DNA from: Zygnema cylindricum
Taxonomy: Eukaryota; Streptophyta; Zygnematophyceae; Zygnematales; Zygnemataceae
Direction: 5' to 3'
Assembly (NCBI GenBank): GCA_037447655.1
Contig: JBBHKE010001678.1
Coordinates: 1-63,543, forward strand
Length of the DNA: 63,543 nt
Made by a program: the position numbers and the translations under genes. The notes under the pieces were generated by a model, which worked only from the letters and a program-made list of their open reading frames with translations, made no database searches and was not told the origin of the DNA. This document shows, one piece after another, positions 30,893-42,555 of this stretch (its first letter is position 1; the number at the start of each line of letters is the position of its first letter).

Positions 30893-31766
30893 TGTTGTTT
30901 TGAAAGCTTTAGTCCTCACTAAGCCTCCTATGTGATGGGAGTGTCTTCTGAATACTCAGTCTATTTTGTGGAAGCGTCGTTCAATATGTACCAAAATTAG
31001 TGCGACACTGAACAGTGAGAGAGTACACTGTGTATCACACTAACGGGACACGCGTCAACAAACCCAAATGAGACACTTTGTAAGACTTGGTTCTACGACT
31101 CAGATTCACCGCAAGACCGAAGTGTCACACAAAATTTCATCTTGGATGAAACTCCTCAAAGATGGACGGTGGGGATTGGCTGCCGACGGACGCTGGTCAG
31201 CCAAGACCACGTTTATGATTATCCGACGTGTTTTTGTACAGTATATTGTTACATAACATATCCCTATTAGACGTATTTTATTTGATTAAGGACTCAGTTT
31301 ACATTCATTCTGTATGACATACCTTGAACTATTCAGGTATCCTTCTTAGATCTGGTAGATATTATTGATGCATGGCTGATATGCCACCTTACCTTGATTA
31401 TGATAGTGAGTGGCTGCTAGTCTTTAGCAAGATAGATCTTTTTGGTATAAGAGTAGGACTTCACCATTTTAGAAGTTAGGAACTTGTTGTATCAAATTAT
31501 ACTTTAGCATTTTGATATCTTTGACTGAGAGTTTTTCTCAGATCTGTTTGTAGATTTTTGTGTAAATTTGCACTTGCGTTCCTCTTTGTATTATCTGCAT
31601 TGTGGCAAATTTGTAGGCCATTTGGTCGTCTAAATTGTCTTTGGCTGTGTTTCAAAGATGTATGTTTTTCTTATCATCTGTGAGAGCTTCTTGCTTGTTT
31701 TAATTCTGTGATGAATACTCCTGCCTCATCTTCATCTTCAGTGGGTGTAGTATCCACTGAACAACA
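30893..31766 (+). repeat. D1 3' LTR
   Basis: 874 bp, TGTTGTTTTGAAAGC to CTGAACAACA, followed by AAAAC (31767-31771), the partner of GTTTT at 21344. Carries the D gag start codons at its end (ATGAATACTCCTGCCTCATC). Confidence 0.9.
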
Positions 31767-32222
31767 AAAACGACATTTAATTATGACCAACGAAACAAAT
31801 GTCCGATTCATTTGTTTCGTGCGGTAATATGTTCGCACTGTATATAACTGTTTCCATGTCTTTTCATTTGTATTACGGTTAATCGTTTTATAGATCGTAA
31901 CATAGTCTAAGTTCAAATCATACCCTATATACTTCAATGAACTTCTACGACAGACCGGTTAGAGCTGACGGCTACACCTTGCTCTGCCAGTCGGGGGTTC
32001 GAGTCCGTCCGGACTCAACCTTTTGTTTAGAGTGACATAAGTCACTTTTTAGTCCTGCTTATGAGGATGAGGCAGCCATGGCTATCCATCTCTTTCTCTC
32101 TCTCTCCTTCAATGACTACAACAAGTATGGGGGATAGAGAGGAAAGCTAAGAGCAAGATGCCTACTTTTTCTTTTTATTTCTAGACCGAGAAAATACCCT
32201 ATAAATCTAATGATATTCAACA
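31767..32222 (-). repeat. C 5' LTR, 5' part, inverted relative to C
   Basis: Reverse complement matches 26035-26478 of the C 3' LTR; starts TGTTGAATATC at 32222. It completes the LTR piece at 21344-21740 (together about 848 bp). AGTTC (32223-32227) beyond it is the C target site in E. Confidence 0.88.
31941..32030 (+). other. tRNA-like module in the C 5' LTR (antisense to the LTR)
   Basis: GACCGGTTAGAGCTGACGGC followed by a perfect B-box GGTTCGAGTCC (31996-32006). Counterpart of 26240-26308. Confidence 0.55.
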
Positions 32223-34020
32223 AGTTCCTTTGGTGCCTTCAAAGGATGCTTCACCACAAGTTCCAACTTTGTCGAAAGAACCTGCTACATAGTCAGTACC
32301 AACTTAAGTCACGGTTCAAACAAAACACAAAAATCAGAAGCTGCCGACCATTTCAACCTCAGAATTTTTGGGGGAAGGAGATATAGCAGCCGTCTGCAAG
32401 CAAACTCTCTCTTTGCTTTTCCTACAACAACAGACAAGCCTCTAACAATCTAGGAGGCCTTCTCATCACCTGAGAGAAATCAGTGGATCGAGGCGGCAAA
32501 CGATGAAATAGAGTCTATTATGGAGGCACAGACATGGGAGCAGGTGGATCTTCCTCAAAGCATAAAAGCCATCGGCAGCAAATGGGTATTCAAGGTGAAG
32601 CTGAACTCGGACAACACCATTGAAAGGTATAAGGCCTGACTAGTGGCCAAAGGGAATTATCAAAAAGAAGGTATTGACTTTGAAGAACCTTCTCTTCAGT
32701 TGTCAGACTTCCCACTTTTAGAATTTTGCTAAGTCTAGGGGCTATAGAGAATATGGAAATACATCAAATGGATGTTAAAACGACCTTTTTGTATAGAGAG
32801 TTAGAAGAAACCATTTATATGAAGCAACCTGAAATGTATGTTGAAAAGGGAAAGGGAGAATTAGTGTGTAAATTGATGAAATATTTATATGCGCTAAAAC
32901 AAGCCATGCGTCACTGGAATTTGAAGTTAGATGAGTTTTTGACTAGGCTGAGTTTTAAAGGATTTAGCTCAGATCATTCTGTATAAGTCTTACAAGGGGA
33001 GGTTGGGATACTATGCATTGCTGTATATGTGGATGACTTATTATTAATAAGTAAGTGAATGGATGAAATAAACCGCATTAAAGCGGCTTTAAGGTCTAGG
33101 TTCAAGATGAAAGACCTCGGTGAGGCCAAGTATATCTTAGGAATACAGATAAAAAGAGACAGAAACAAAAGGCTAATTATGTTGACACGGAAAGAAGCAA
33201 TAGGTAACATGCTTGAAAGATTTGAAATGAAAGATGTAAAGGGATCTATAAATCTCATGGAATTGAGACAGAAATGGGAAGAAGGGATTCAGATTCAGGC
33301 ATTATAGTGTGTGAGAGTCTACAGTCAAGGGAGGAGGAGTTTATGGCTTCAAAGCCATATAGATAGGTATTTGGAAGCCATATATATTTTATGAACTGTA
33401 CGAGACCTGATGTCGCAGCAGCTGTGGGGATCTTAAGTAGAAGTCTGCACAATCCTCAAAAGGCAGACTGGGAAGCAACAAAAAGGGTGTTGAGATATCT
33501 TGCAGGTACTCAAAATCTTAAACTTGTACTCAGAGGAGGAGAAGTGAATATATAGACGTGGAGTGACGCTAGCTATGGGGATATGCCAACCGGAAATCTA
33601 CCACCGGTTTTTTTCTTAAGATTGGAGAAGGAACTTGCGGTTGGAGCAGCAAACTACAAAAGGTTACAACTCAATGCCCAATGGAGTCAGAATATATGCT
33701 ATCAGCTACTGCCCTCAAGAAGCTCTTATGGGTAAAGTCTATTTTACAAGAACTTGGGTATATGCAAACTGGTCTTCAATCTATCTGGTGTGACAACTAG
33801 GCTGCCATTGTCATTGCCATTGCCTCTAACCTTAGTTATCATTTTAAATGCAGACACATGGATGCTAGACTTCATTTTGTCAAAAAAAAAGTGCTTGCAA
33901 AAGTGATTAAATTATGTTATTTACCGGATGAGGAGATGGTGGCTGACATATTAACTAAAACCCTTCTTGCTACTAAGTTGCAATTTTGCAGAGAGGCTAT
34001 TGGACTAAGTGAGTAACTGA
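32223..34020 (+). pseudogene. E reverse transcriptase-RNase H (E-right)
   Basis: Starts in the integrase-RT spacer, then IGSKWVFKVKLNSDNTIERYKA, a frameshift, LSLGAIENMEIHQMDVKTTFLYRELEE (32726-32986), the YVDD block AVYVDDLLLISK (about 33018-33053) followed by a stop, FKMKDLGEAKYILGIQ (33059-33307), FMNCTRPDVAAAVGILSRSL, and RNase H to about 34015. Many stops. The other half of this E copy is 26879-28078. Confidence 0.83.
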
Positions 34021-34189
34021 GTCTAAAGATTTAGGAAATTGTTAAAATTGTTGTTCTACGACCACCGGTGCAGGTGGAGGAGTAGCAGTAGTAGTAGAAG
34101 TAGATATGAAACACTCTCAGAAGCTATCAAGAATCTTATCAAACAACTGTTTTAAAGTGCTCACCAAATCTTAAACAAGTATCCAAACC

Positions 34190-35150
34190 TCACAAAACTC
34201 TATCAGAATATAGGTAGCATAATTTGATAGCCCTAGAGAACACTTTTTCTCTTACAAAGTGTAATCGTACATCCATGTGCTTACTCTTGAAGTGGTGACT
34301 TGGGTTAAAGGCAATGGCAATGGCAACTTGGTTATCACACCAGATCATCTGCGACCTGACCTGCATGTATCCTAATTCTTGCAACATGGATTTTACTGAT
34401 AAGAGCTCTTTGAGGGCCGAGCTTGCTGCTATATATTCTGAATCTATTGTCGACTGCGCTGTAACCTTTGAAGTTTGCTGCTCCAGCATCACGTTCCGTT
34501 CCCAATTTGAAAAACGAATCCCGTGGTGTATTTCCGACTTTATATGTCGCCATAGCTTGCATCACTCCACGTTTGTAGCTTCACTTCTCCTCTGCCGAGT
34601 GTGAGTTTAAGTTCTTTTGATCATGCCTAATACCTTAAGACTCTCGTTGTTGTATCACAATCAGATTTTCTCGGATTCTCTAGCCTCCTGCTCAGTACCC
34701 CGACTGATGCAACAATGTCAAGACGGGTAAAGTTCATGAAATATATTAAGCTTCCCACTATTTGTCTGTAAGGTATTTGTGTCATAGAATCATTCTCCCT
34801 TGACTCTAAATACTCGCTAACAATGACACCTGGTTCTATTTCTTCTTTCTCTAGCTTCTGCCACAATTCCATTGGAGTTAGACATCCTTTTGCCCCCCGC
34901 ATTCCGTACTCATCTAACATGTTTCTAAAAGCCTCTTTTTGAGTCAATTATATTACTTTCTTATTTGTGTCCCTCTCTACTTGAATACCCAGAATATTTA
35001 TTTTGCCTCACCGAGATCTTTCATCTCAAATCGTGAGTTTAGAGCAGTTTTAATTTTGCTAATTTCAACCATTGATTTGTTAATTAATAGTAAATCATCT
35101 ACATACAGTGATATATTCACTATCCCATTTTCACCTTTTAAAACGTAGAC
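34190..35150 (-). pseudogene. A3 RNase H and partial RT
   Basis: RNase H blocks AQSTIDSEYIAASSALKE, CDNQVAIAIAFNPSHHFKSKHMDVRLHFVREK (34492-34190), GSLIYFMNFTRLDI (34947-34627), then FEMKDLGEAK- and YVDD-region codons with changes (35148-34940). The RT N-terminal half is deleted at about 35150. Confidence 0.84.
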
Positions 35151-36155
35151 AAGGTTTCAAATTCTTTTGATCTATGTCACCACCATTGTCCGATCTGAGT
35201 TGCAAAATAGGTAAATCATGAAGTTTTTCAACATGTGCTTTATAGTGTTTGAAGTGACCAAACACTTCACTCTTCTCCTTCATGAAGTAAACTTTTGTAA
35301 ATCATGAGAAATCATCTGTGAAGGTGACCATATATTTCATTCACCGAACAGATGGAACCTTCGCAGGACAAAAAACATCCGAGTGAATTTGTAGTAAAAG
35401 TTTTGTGGACCGATGCTCAGACTCTTTAGGAAATGGTAGTCTGTGGATTTTTCCCAAAGCGCAGCCATCACATGTTTTGACTGGCTGATTTGTGATTGAT
35501 ACACCCTCTATTTTTCTAGCAAGGACCATTTTTCTCAAACTATCATAGTTTACATGGCCTAATCTTTTATGCCACAACTCATCTGAATGCAAAACACTGG
35601 AGTACAGAACATCATTCTCCATTGTATTAGCCATATCCATTCGGTACATCTTGCTATTATCTCTAGTACTTGTAACTACGACTTTGTCATTTTTGTTAAC
35701 AACCTGCCTACCATTTTTCAAATTAACCTCAAAGCCTTTACTCTCTACCAAGGACGTAGAAAACAAATTTTTCTAAAGTCATGCACAAATAAGACAGTGT
35801 GAAGAGTTCTTTCAGGTGCTTTGCCATCCACATCCACTAGCAAAGACACATCACCCACAGCACGAGTTTGAACACTCATTCCACAAGCATAATAAATGTT
35901 TTTCTCCAACGTTGTTTTCAGATTTGTGAAGATGGCTTTGTTCCAACACATGTGGGCTGACGCTCCAGTATCCATTATCAAACTAGGGTCCTTCGCGCCT
36001 TCCATCGTTGCCGCAATAGCAAATAGATCCGTTTCATCCTCCTCAGAAAATGTAAGAGGCTCGTCTTGGAGTGATGAAGTGGTATAAAACAGTGCATTTC
36101 CACGAGGTGAAGGCCCCGTGAAGTTTTTGTAAAACTGACTTTGTTTCCACCCCAA
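35151..36155 (-). pseudogene. A3 integrase and protease
   Basis: Integrase: LWHKRLGHVNYDSLRKMV, CDGCALGKIHRLPFP, LQIHSDVF (35766-35341) and the start of the DNGGEY block at about 35190. Protease: SLIMDTGASAHMCWNK and NIYYACGMSVQTR (36155-35745). Frameshift near 35760 and a mutated WIM to LIM before the active site. Confidence 0.85.
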
Positions 36156-36311
36156 CTTGTATAAACCTGTATCGTTAGCTTTTTTAAGCTTAGGACAAAA
36201 TTTGTATCCATGACCCCTCTCACTAGAATAAAAACATGCATTGTTGGTTTGTCTATTCCCACCCTGATTAAACTGTCTGAGCTGATTGAACTGATTTCGT
36301 TGCTGATTAAA

Positions 36312-36968
36312 CTATCCTTTCCTCTCAAAGTCTGAATTAAAAGCCTCTACTTGCTCAACATTGAGAATATTAGATGTAGCTTCCTCCTCTAGCAGAATAT
36401 TGATAGCTAACTGTAAAGTAGCTTTATCTTTTTGTTTGAACATATCAGATGCTCCTTTCATACTACGAGGGAGACCCCGCATGAGCAATGCTGCCTGTTG
36501 AAACTGAGGAAAATCCCCACCTGCGCAATCATGTGCATCTACAAGGATACGAAACTTGTTAGAATATTCAGCCATTGTATCGCCAGTGTATTTATTGTCC
36601 CAAATTTTTCTTGCCAATAAGAGTTCTTCTTGGACATTAGCTTTTTCATAATCAGTTTTAAGAGATTTCCGGATATCAATTGATTTTTTCATTTTTATCC
36701 GAGACATAGCTAAGTCCTCAGATATACAGAATTTCAGAATAGAGCGAGCTTGCGTATTTTTCTTAGACCATGACGGATCAGATTCATCTAGCGAACCATC
36801 CAATATGTCCAAAAGATTGACATTCTCAAAATGTGTCTCCACCATATCCGCCCATTAAACATACTTTTCCCCGGAAAAGATAGGAATTCTCGATAAGAGG
36901 CCCATAACTTGTTGTTTTATGACCACCGGTGCAGGTGGAGGAGCAGCAGTAGTAGTAGAAGTAGACAT
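36312..36968 (-). pseudogene. A3 gag
   Basis: Start codon at 36968 in the LTR; the peptide reads through the primer site, a TAA interrupts it near 36855, and the frame 36845-36312 keeps LLDILDGSLDESDPSWSKKN, AEYSNKFRILVDAHDCAGG and the NILNVEQVEAFNSDFERKG tail. The zinc-knuckle region follows at about 36250-36170 with ACFYSSERGHGYKFC (second Cys to Ser). Confidence 0.86.
36895..36909 (-). other. Primer-binding site of A3
   Basis: Minus-strand AGTTATGGGCCTCTT after GATAAAACAACA; first base mutated relative to the A2 site. Confidence 0.65.
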
Positions 36969-37630
36969 GATACACTCTCAGAAGCTATCAAGGATCTTAT
37001 CAAACAGGTGTTTTAAAGTTTTCACCAAATCTTATACAAGGAATCAAACCTCACAAAACTCTATCAGAATGTAGAGTAGCATAAACACTGACAACTCCCA
37101 AAGTTTCAATACAATTGACTCGACAACAGTCAAGATATAATACTCAGAAGTTTCCCAAAAACTGTCTGCAGTTTACTACTTCGAAGTTTGGATACAATTT
37201 GTGTTCTGAGTCCTAAGTCTTATACTTGTGTTTTACCGATGATACCAATGTACCTGAGAGGTACGTCAAACCGCCAAGCTAATACTAATCTATCAAGCTA
37301 CCACTGAGCTACCACTAAGCTATCGCTGATCTAACTAGATTCATATCTATCGCAACTGCTATATACTAAATTGAATCAAATAAATATCCGCAGCTACGTT
37401 CTCCCTATGGATCTTATCAAATGTAATCGCAGTTGCATTGTCCTGAACTTGTAGCAACTGCGTTGCTGTATCGCAGTTGCGTTGTTGTATCGCAGCAACG
37501 TTGTCTTCCCTTGTTGTGTGACGTGGATGTGGATGTAAGTGTCAAACAAAGATACATGAAAAAGTGCTTTAGGTGATGACCAGTGTCCTCATACTAATTT
37601 ACTGAGACTTAAAGCTTTCCAAACACAACA
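36910..37630 (-). repeat. A3 5' LTR
   Basis: 721 bp, TGTTGTGTTTGG (37630) to AAACAACA (36910). Contains a shorter version of the A subrepeat block (about 37345-37505). Shorter than other A LTRs by loss of subrepeat units. Confidence 0.85.
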
Positions 37631-37889
37631 AAAAATGGAAATTTTTATTTTATAGAAAGAGTTGTGAGAGGAGACTAAGTACTTAGAATATTTTTTGTCT
37701 ATGATAGTTTTATTACTTACCTTTAATAGTGTGAAAAAAACAATTAGTCAATAGAAGTGTTCTGTACTTCCTGGGACACGCGTCGACAATAGGAGATGAT
37801 GCAGATAATCGGGAGTGGCGACCGACACCTACATACGTATGTCGCAAATTTTACCGGCAAGTTTAGCGAATTCGACGGACGAAGACTAA

Positions 37890-38614
37890 GGGCGTGTGCC
37901 GATGTAACCGAAACTTTGAAACGTTACTTTGGATTTTAGCGCTGATTTTACGGTGTACTTTTCAAAGTGTTCCTATGTCAAACATTACTTGCGCCTTCAT
38001 TACTTCAAATATGTGACAGATGTAGACGTCACCAATATCTTGCGACACCTGTAGACGCTAACAAACTGCGGACATTTGTAGACGCCAGCGAGCTCCGGAC
38101 AAACTGTGGACATTTGTAGACTACAACAAGATTCTGACATACCGCGGACATTTGTAGACGCCTACAAGTGGACAACATAACAAATTGCCTATGTCTACAA
38201 ATGGCAGATGGATTCCTACGCTGTAATCTCCGCAGACCCTGCTAGAGATAAATTTCGTACAACCAAACAAACAAAAGAATTGTTTGCAAACGGACAAACA
38301 TTTTTGTTTTACTGTACACTCCCAATTGAAAAAAAAAAAAAAACTTTTGACGCGTGCAATCCTGGTTTTCTATTCGTCAATTTGGTAGTATTTTCATCAA
38401 AATTAGATCGCGATTTGATTCCAGTGCAAGGGTGAAGATGAGCTGGAAGTGGGTCGCGATGATAATAACGCCAAATTTACGTACCTTCCAAGTACCAAGA
38501 TGTACTTGTGTCTTTGTAAAAATTTCGTACGACGTAATATTTTCTCGTTGCAAGTCCCGTTTTCTGTGAGAACGATGGAAGAAAACCCTTACTTGAACAC
38601 ATAGGCACACGCCC
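37890..38614 (+). mobile_element. PIF/Harbinger-like MITE (725 bp)
   Basis: Terminal inverted repeats GGGCGTGTGCCGATGT and (inverted) GGGCGTGTGCCTATGT, one mismatch in 16. TAA repeats flank it (37887-37889, 38615-38617). The related E LTR at 46576-46590 reads GAAGACTAATCCGAAC, the exact unoccupied site with a single TAA. TWA target duplication and G-rich termini fit PIF/Harbinger. No transposase is encoded; the largest frames are short and unrelated to known domains. Confidence 0.8.
38021..38175 (+). repeat. Short tandem repeats in the Harbinger-like MITE
   Basis: Five starts of TGTAGACG-like units at 38021, 38050, 38077, 38115 and 38153, spaced 29, 27, 38 and 38 bases; the last three include GCGGACATT or GTGGACATT. 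A subterminal-type repeat array. Confidence 0.7.
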
Positions 38615-39272
38615 TAATCCAAACACACGAAGGAAATTGTGAGTGATCAAATGTAGGATGTTGATACGAACCTATTCGACGAACGTGATCAAAGTGGGGA
38701 CCATAATGAGTAAGTGCGCCGTACGCACTCTGGATGTTCGTACGACGGAATCAACATTTATCTAATTTTTGTGATTAATGCTGACTAAGCATCGACAACA
38801 TTAATTGTACGGACGTAATTTGTAAATATCTGGAAAAACACATTGTTGGCGTTTTGTGCATTAGAATTTATTGTTGCACTATTCATTTAGCGATAGGTAG
38901 TAATTAGGGTTTTGGAGGTACTCGTAGTACAGTGACGTACAGGTTGTGTAGTTTATCGTAAGTCAGGATAGTATTGTAGTACGACCACCCGAAGTTGTGT
39001 GACTAGTAGATACACACTGTGGGTATATAGTTTAGGACTTAGCAAATTTTGTATCATCCAGTTTTGGGATTATGACATTTTAAGGGTTGTTTTTAAGAAA
39101 CATCTAGGAGTCATATCTCATGGTTTACTGTGTAATATGGGCTGCAATTTTGGGAATTGTTAGTTTACTCTGTTATGTATCATTGTAAGAAATTTGAGGC
39201 ATATTGGCTTTTTGAGTCATATTTTGTGTAAGCTGAAAGTTGGCTGTTGTGTAAGTTGCTTGATAGTTTCTG

Positions 39273-40232
39273 TTGTTTTCCATGTTTAATTCCACTACTA
39301 CTACAAGTTCTCCTCCGGCAACTGTGGTTGTAGAACAACAGGTTATAAGCCTTTCGTCAAGAATTCTTATCTTCAATGGCCAAAAGTATGCGTACTGGGC
39401 GGCGATGGTTGAATCTTCGTTTGAAACTGTTGACTTTTTGGGGGTTTTGGATGGCTCCCTTGATGAAACAGATCCGAGTTGGGCAAAAAAACACTCAATG
39501 GCAAGGAACAATCTAATTCTTTCTATTTTAGAAAATTTGGTCATGTCTCGACTGAAAACGAAGAAGGCGAAAGCTATTTGGCCATCACTGAAATCAGCTT
39601 TTGAGAAAGCGAACGTCCGGATGAGCTTATGGTGGCTGGAAAATTTTGGGGGTACAAATTCTCGGGGGGAACTATGGTCGAGTATTGTGGGAACTATGGT
39701 CGAGAATTGTGACAACTTTCTTGCACTTATTGATGCACACTCTTCTTCTGGGGGGTCATTTCTTGAGTTTCAGCAGGCAACTCTGCTTATTGGAGGTCTT
39801 CCTATTAGCATGAAAGGTGTGTTTGCTCAGTTAAAGAGTCATGATAAAGCTAATTGGTCATTTCAATTAGCATATAATCTTATATTGGAGGAAGAGTCTA
39901 ATACTAATCTCTCTGAAGAAGAAGGAAAGGTCCAAGCATTTGCCACAGACTTTGACAAAAGAAATCAGTTTAATCAGAATCAGTTTAATCCACAGATTGC
40001 CATTTCCATAGGAAACATACCTCAATTCAAAAAGGTTTTGCAGCTAATACATTCATATGTTCTCGATCCTTCGCAAGTGGCTTCGGCTGGAGGCGTCCAC
40101 TATATGGTCACGTTGCTAGATGACTACTCGAGATACACCAAAGTTTACTTCATGCAACATAAAAGTGAAGTGTTTACCCACTTCAAACACTACAAGGCCG
40201 GGGTCGAAAAGCTTCATGGAGTTCCAATCTAA
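39273..40232 (+). pseudogene. E gag-integrase fusion frame (E2)
   Basis: One open frame of 319 codons. The start lies in the LTR (MFNSTTTTSSPPATVVVEQQ), then VISLSSRILIFNGQKYAYWAAM over the primer site, the gag capsid core (VLDGSLDETDPSWAKKHSMARN ... LLIGGLPISMKG ... LILEEESN), and then after NQFNPQ it jumps into integrase (FKKVLQLIHSYVLDP, VHYMVTLLDDYSRYTKVYF, VFTHFKHYKAGVEKLHGVPI). The nucleocapsid zinc knuckle, protease and integrase zinc arm are deleted in frame near 39990. The frame stops at 40230 before the DNGGEY block, so enzymatic function is not expected. Confidence 0.83.
39341..39355 (+). other. Primer-binding site of E2
   Basis: GGTTATAAGCCTTTC after the LTR end GAACAACA. GGTTAT and GCC remain from the half-tRNA consensus; weaker than in B or C. 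Confidence 0.6.
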
Positions 40233-42555
40233 GCTCTGAGATCGGACAATGGGGGAGAATACACATCAAAGGAATTCGAAGAATTTCTCTTTCAAGAAGG
40301 TATCAGTCACAATCTTAAAGTTCCATATACACCAGAATAGAATGGTGTTTTTGAGAGATTAAAAAGGACAGTGACAGAGATTGCTCGGTCCATACTTGCA
40401 GATAAAGGGCTAGATTTGAAATTCTGGGCAGAAGCACTTTATTTTGGTGTTTACATTAAGAACAAAATTGCTTCTAGATCTGTTAGCACTACACCTTATA
40501 AGATTTGAACAAGAGAGAAACCTGATGTCAGTCACTTTAAGATCTTTGGCAACAAGTGCTTTATTTTAGACACTTCACAGAGTATATGGAAAATGGAGGC
40601 TAAGGGCTTACCTGAGATTTTCATGGGGTATGATGATAATGCGAAAGGTTATCAAGTTTTTGTATTTGAGAAACAGAAAGTGATTAAATCTAGGAATATC
40701 TAGATTTAAGATGAATAGGATTCGGTTGACTTATTTAGAGTGCCAAATCCATCGCCAATGGAAAAACACGAATATGACATTTTTCGCCATATGCAACTAG
40801 TCTACTTTCCACCAGTAAGTGGGACATCTCTTCCTTCAGTTCCTTTACTGCCTTCACAGGATGCCTCACCACAAGTTCCAACTTAGTCGAAAGGACCTGC
40901 TACACAGTCTGTACCAACTCAAGTCAGGGTTGAAACAAAACAAAAAAATTAGAGGCTGCCAACGACTTCAACCTCAAAATTTTCGGGGGAAAGGAGATCA
41001 AGCAGCCGTCTGCAAGCAAGCTCTCACTTTTCTTTTCCTTTAATTATAGACGAGCCTCTAGTGATTCAGGAGGCCTTCTCATCACTTGAGAGAAATCTGT
41101 GGATCGAGGCGGCAAACGATAAAATGAAGTCTATTATAGAGGCACATACATGGGAGCTGGTGGATCTTCCTCCGTGCAATATAGATATCGGCAGCAAATG
41201 GGTATTCAAGGTGAAGCTAAACTTGGACGACACCAATGAAAGGTATAAGGCCAAACTAGTGGCCAAAGGGTATTATCAAAAAGATGGTATTGACTTTGAA
41301 GAAACCTTCTCTCCAGTTGTCAGATTTCCCACTGTCAGAATTTTGCTAAGTCTAGCGGATATAGAGAATATAGAAATACATCAAATGGATGTTTAAACGG
41401 CCTTCTTGCATGGAGAGTTAGAAGAAACCATTTGTATCAAGCAACCTGAAATGTATGTTGAAAAAGAAAAGGATTAATTAGTGTGTAAATTGATGAAAAC
41501 TTTATATAGGCTAAAACAAACCCCGCGTTAGTGGAATTTGAAGTTAGACGAGTTTTTGACTGGGCTAGGATCTAAAAGAATTAGCTCAGATCATTTTGTA
41601 TATGTCTTACAAGGGGAGGATGGGATACTATACATTGTTGTATATGTGGATGACTTATTATTAATAAGTAAGTTAATGGATGAAATAAACCGCATTAAAG
41701 AGGCTTAAAGGTCTAGGTTCGAGATGAAGATCCTCGGTGAGGCCAAGTATATCTTAGGAATACAAGTAGAAAGAGACAAAACAAAAGGCTGATTATGTTG
41801 ACACGGAAAGAAGCAATTTGTAACATGCTGGAAAGATTTGAAATGAAAGATGTAAAGGGATCTATAACTACCATGGAATTGAGACAAAAATCTGAAGAAG
41901 GGATTCAGATTCATGCATTATAGTGTGTGAGAGTCTAGATTCAGGGGTGGGGGAGTTTATGGCTTCAAAGCCATTTAGACTGGTAGTTTGAAGTCTTATA
42001 TATTTTAGAATTCTACGAGACCTAAAATCGCAGCAGCAGTGGGGGTCTTGAGTATAATTCTGCAGAATCCTAAAAAGGCAGATTAGAAAACAACAAAATA
42101 GGTGGTGAGATATCTTGCAGGTACTCGAATTCTTAAACTTGTACTCGGAGGAGGAGAAGTGAAAATACAGAAGTGGAGTGACGCTAGCTATGGGGACATG
42201 CCAAGCTGGAAATCTACAACCAGTTTTGTTCTTAAGATTGGAGATGAAACTTGCTACTGGAGTAGCAAACTACAAAAGGTTACTGCTCAATCCAAAATAG
42301 AGTCAGAATACTTGGCATCAGCTTTTGCCCTCAAGGAGCTCTTATGGGTTAAGTCTATTTTACAAGAACATGGGTATATGCAAAAAGGTCCTCAATCTAT
42401 CTGGTGTGATAACGTGGCAGCCATTGCCATTGCCTCTAACCCCAATTAACATTTTAAAAGTAAACACATGGATGTTAGACTTCTCTTTGTCAGAGAAAAA
42501 GTGCTTGCAAAAGTGATTAAATTGTGTTATTTACCGGATGATGAGATGGTGGCTA
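40233..42555 (+). pseudogene. E2 integrase end, RT and RNase H
   Basis: SDNGGEYTSKEFEEFLFQEG and the NGVFERLKRTV-like block (40240-40380), KIFGNKCFILDTSQ and YDDNAKGYQVFVFEKQKV (40530-40690), RT from 41061 (WIEAANDKMKSIIEAHTWELVDLPP, IGSKWVFKVKLN, EETFSPVVRFPTVRILLSL), YVDDLLLISK (about 41640-41675), and RNase H in 42102-42449 and beyond, ending at LPDDEMVA (42555) where unrelated sequence starts. Many stops. Confidence 0.83.

Larger units (their letters stand above)
34049..37630 (-). mobile_element. Deleted family A element (A3)
   Basis: 5' LTR 36910-37630 (721 bp); remnant of the 3' LTR 34049-34209; RNase H/RT fragment 34210-35150; integrase, protease and gag 35151-36968. Target duplication AAAAT (34044-34048) versus AAAAA (37631-37635). 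Two internal deletions: LTR joined to RNase H at TAGCATAA (34203-34210), and RT joined to integrase near 35150. Confidence 0.87.
34040..39340 (+). repeat. E LTR carrying two insertions
   Basis: Begins TGTTAAAAT (34040-34048), is broken by A3 (34049-37630), continues at 37631, is broken again by a MITE (37890-38614) and ends GTAGAACAACA at 39340. Without insertions it is about 986 bp, similar to the solo LTR at 47718-48734. It follows E RNase H (a 3' LTR position) and precedes a primer site and gag (a 5' LTR position), so two E copies share it. Confidence 0.85.

Noticed and set aside
31740-31771. Several gag genes seemingly broken exactly at GAACAACA, first taken as a recombination hotspot
   Set aside because: GAACAACA is the true LTR terminus: it is followed by the primer site in 5' positions and by target-site copies in 3' positions. 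The breaks are normal element ends.
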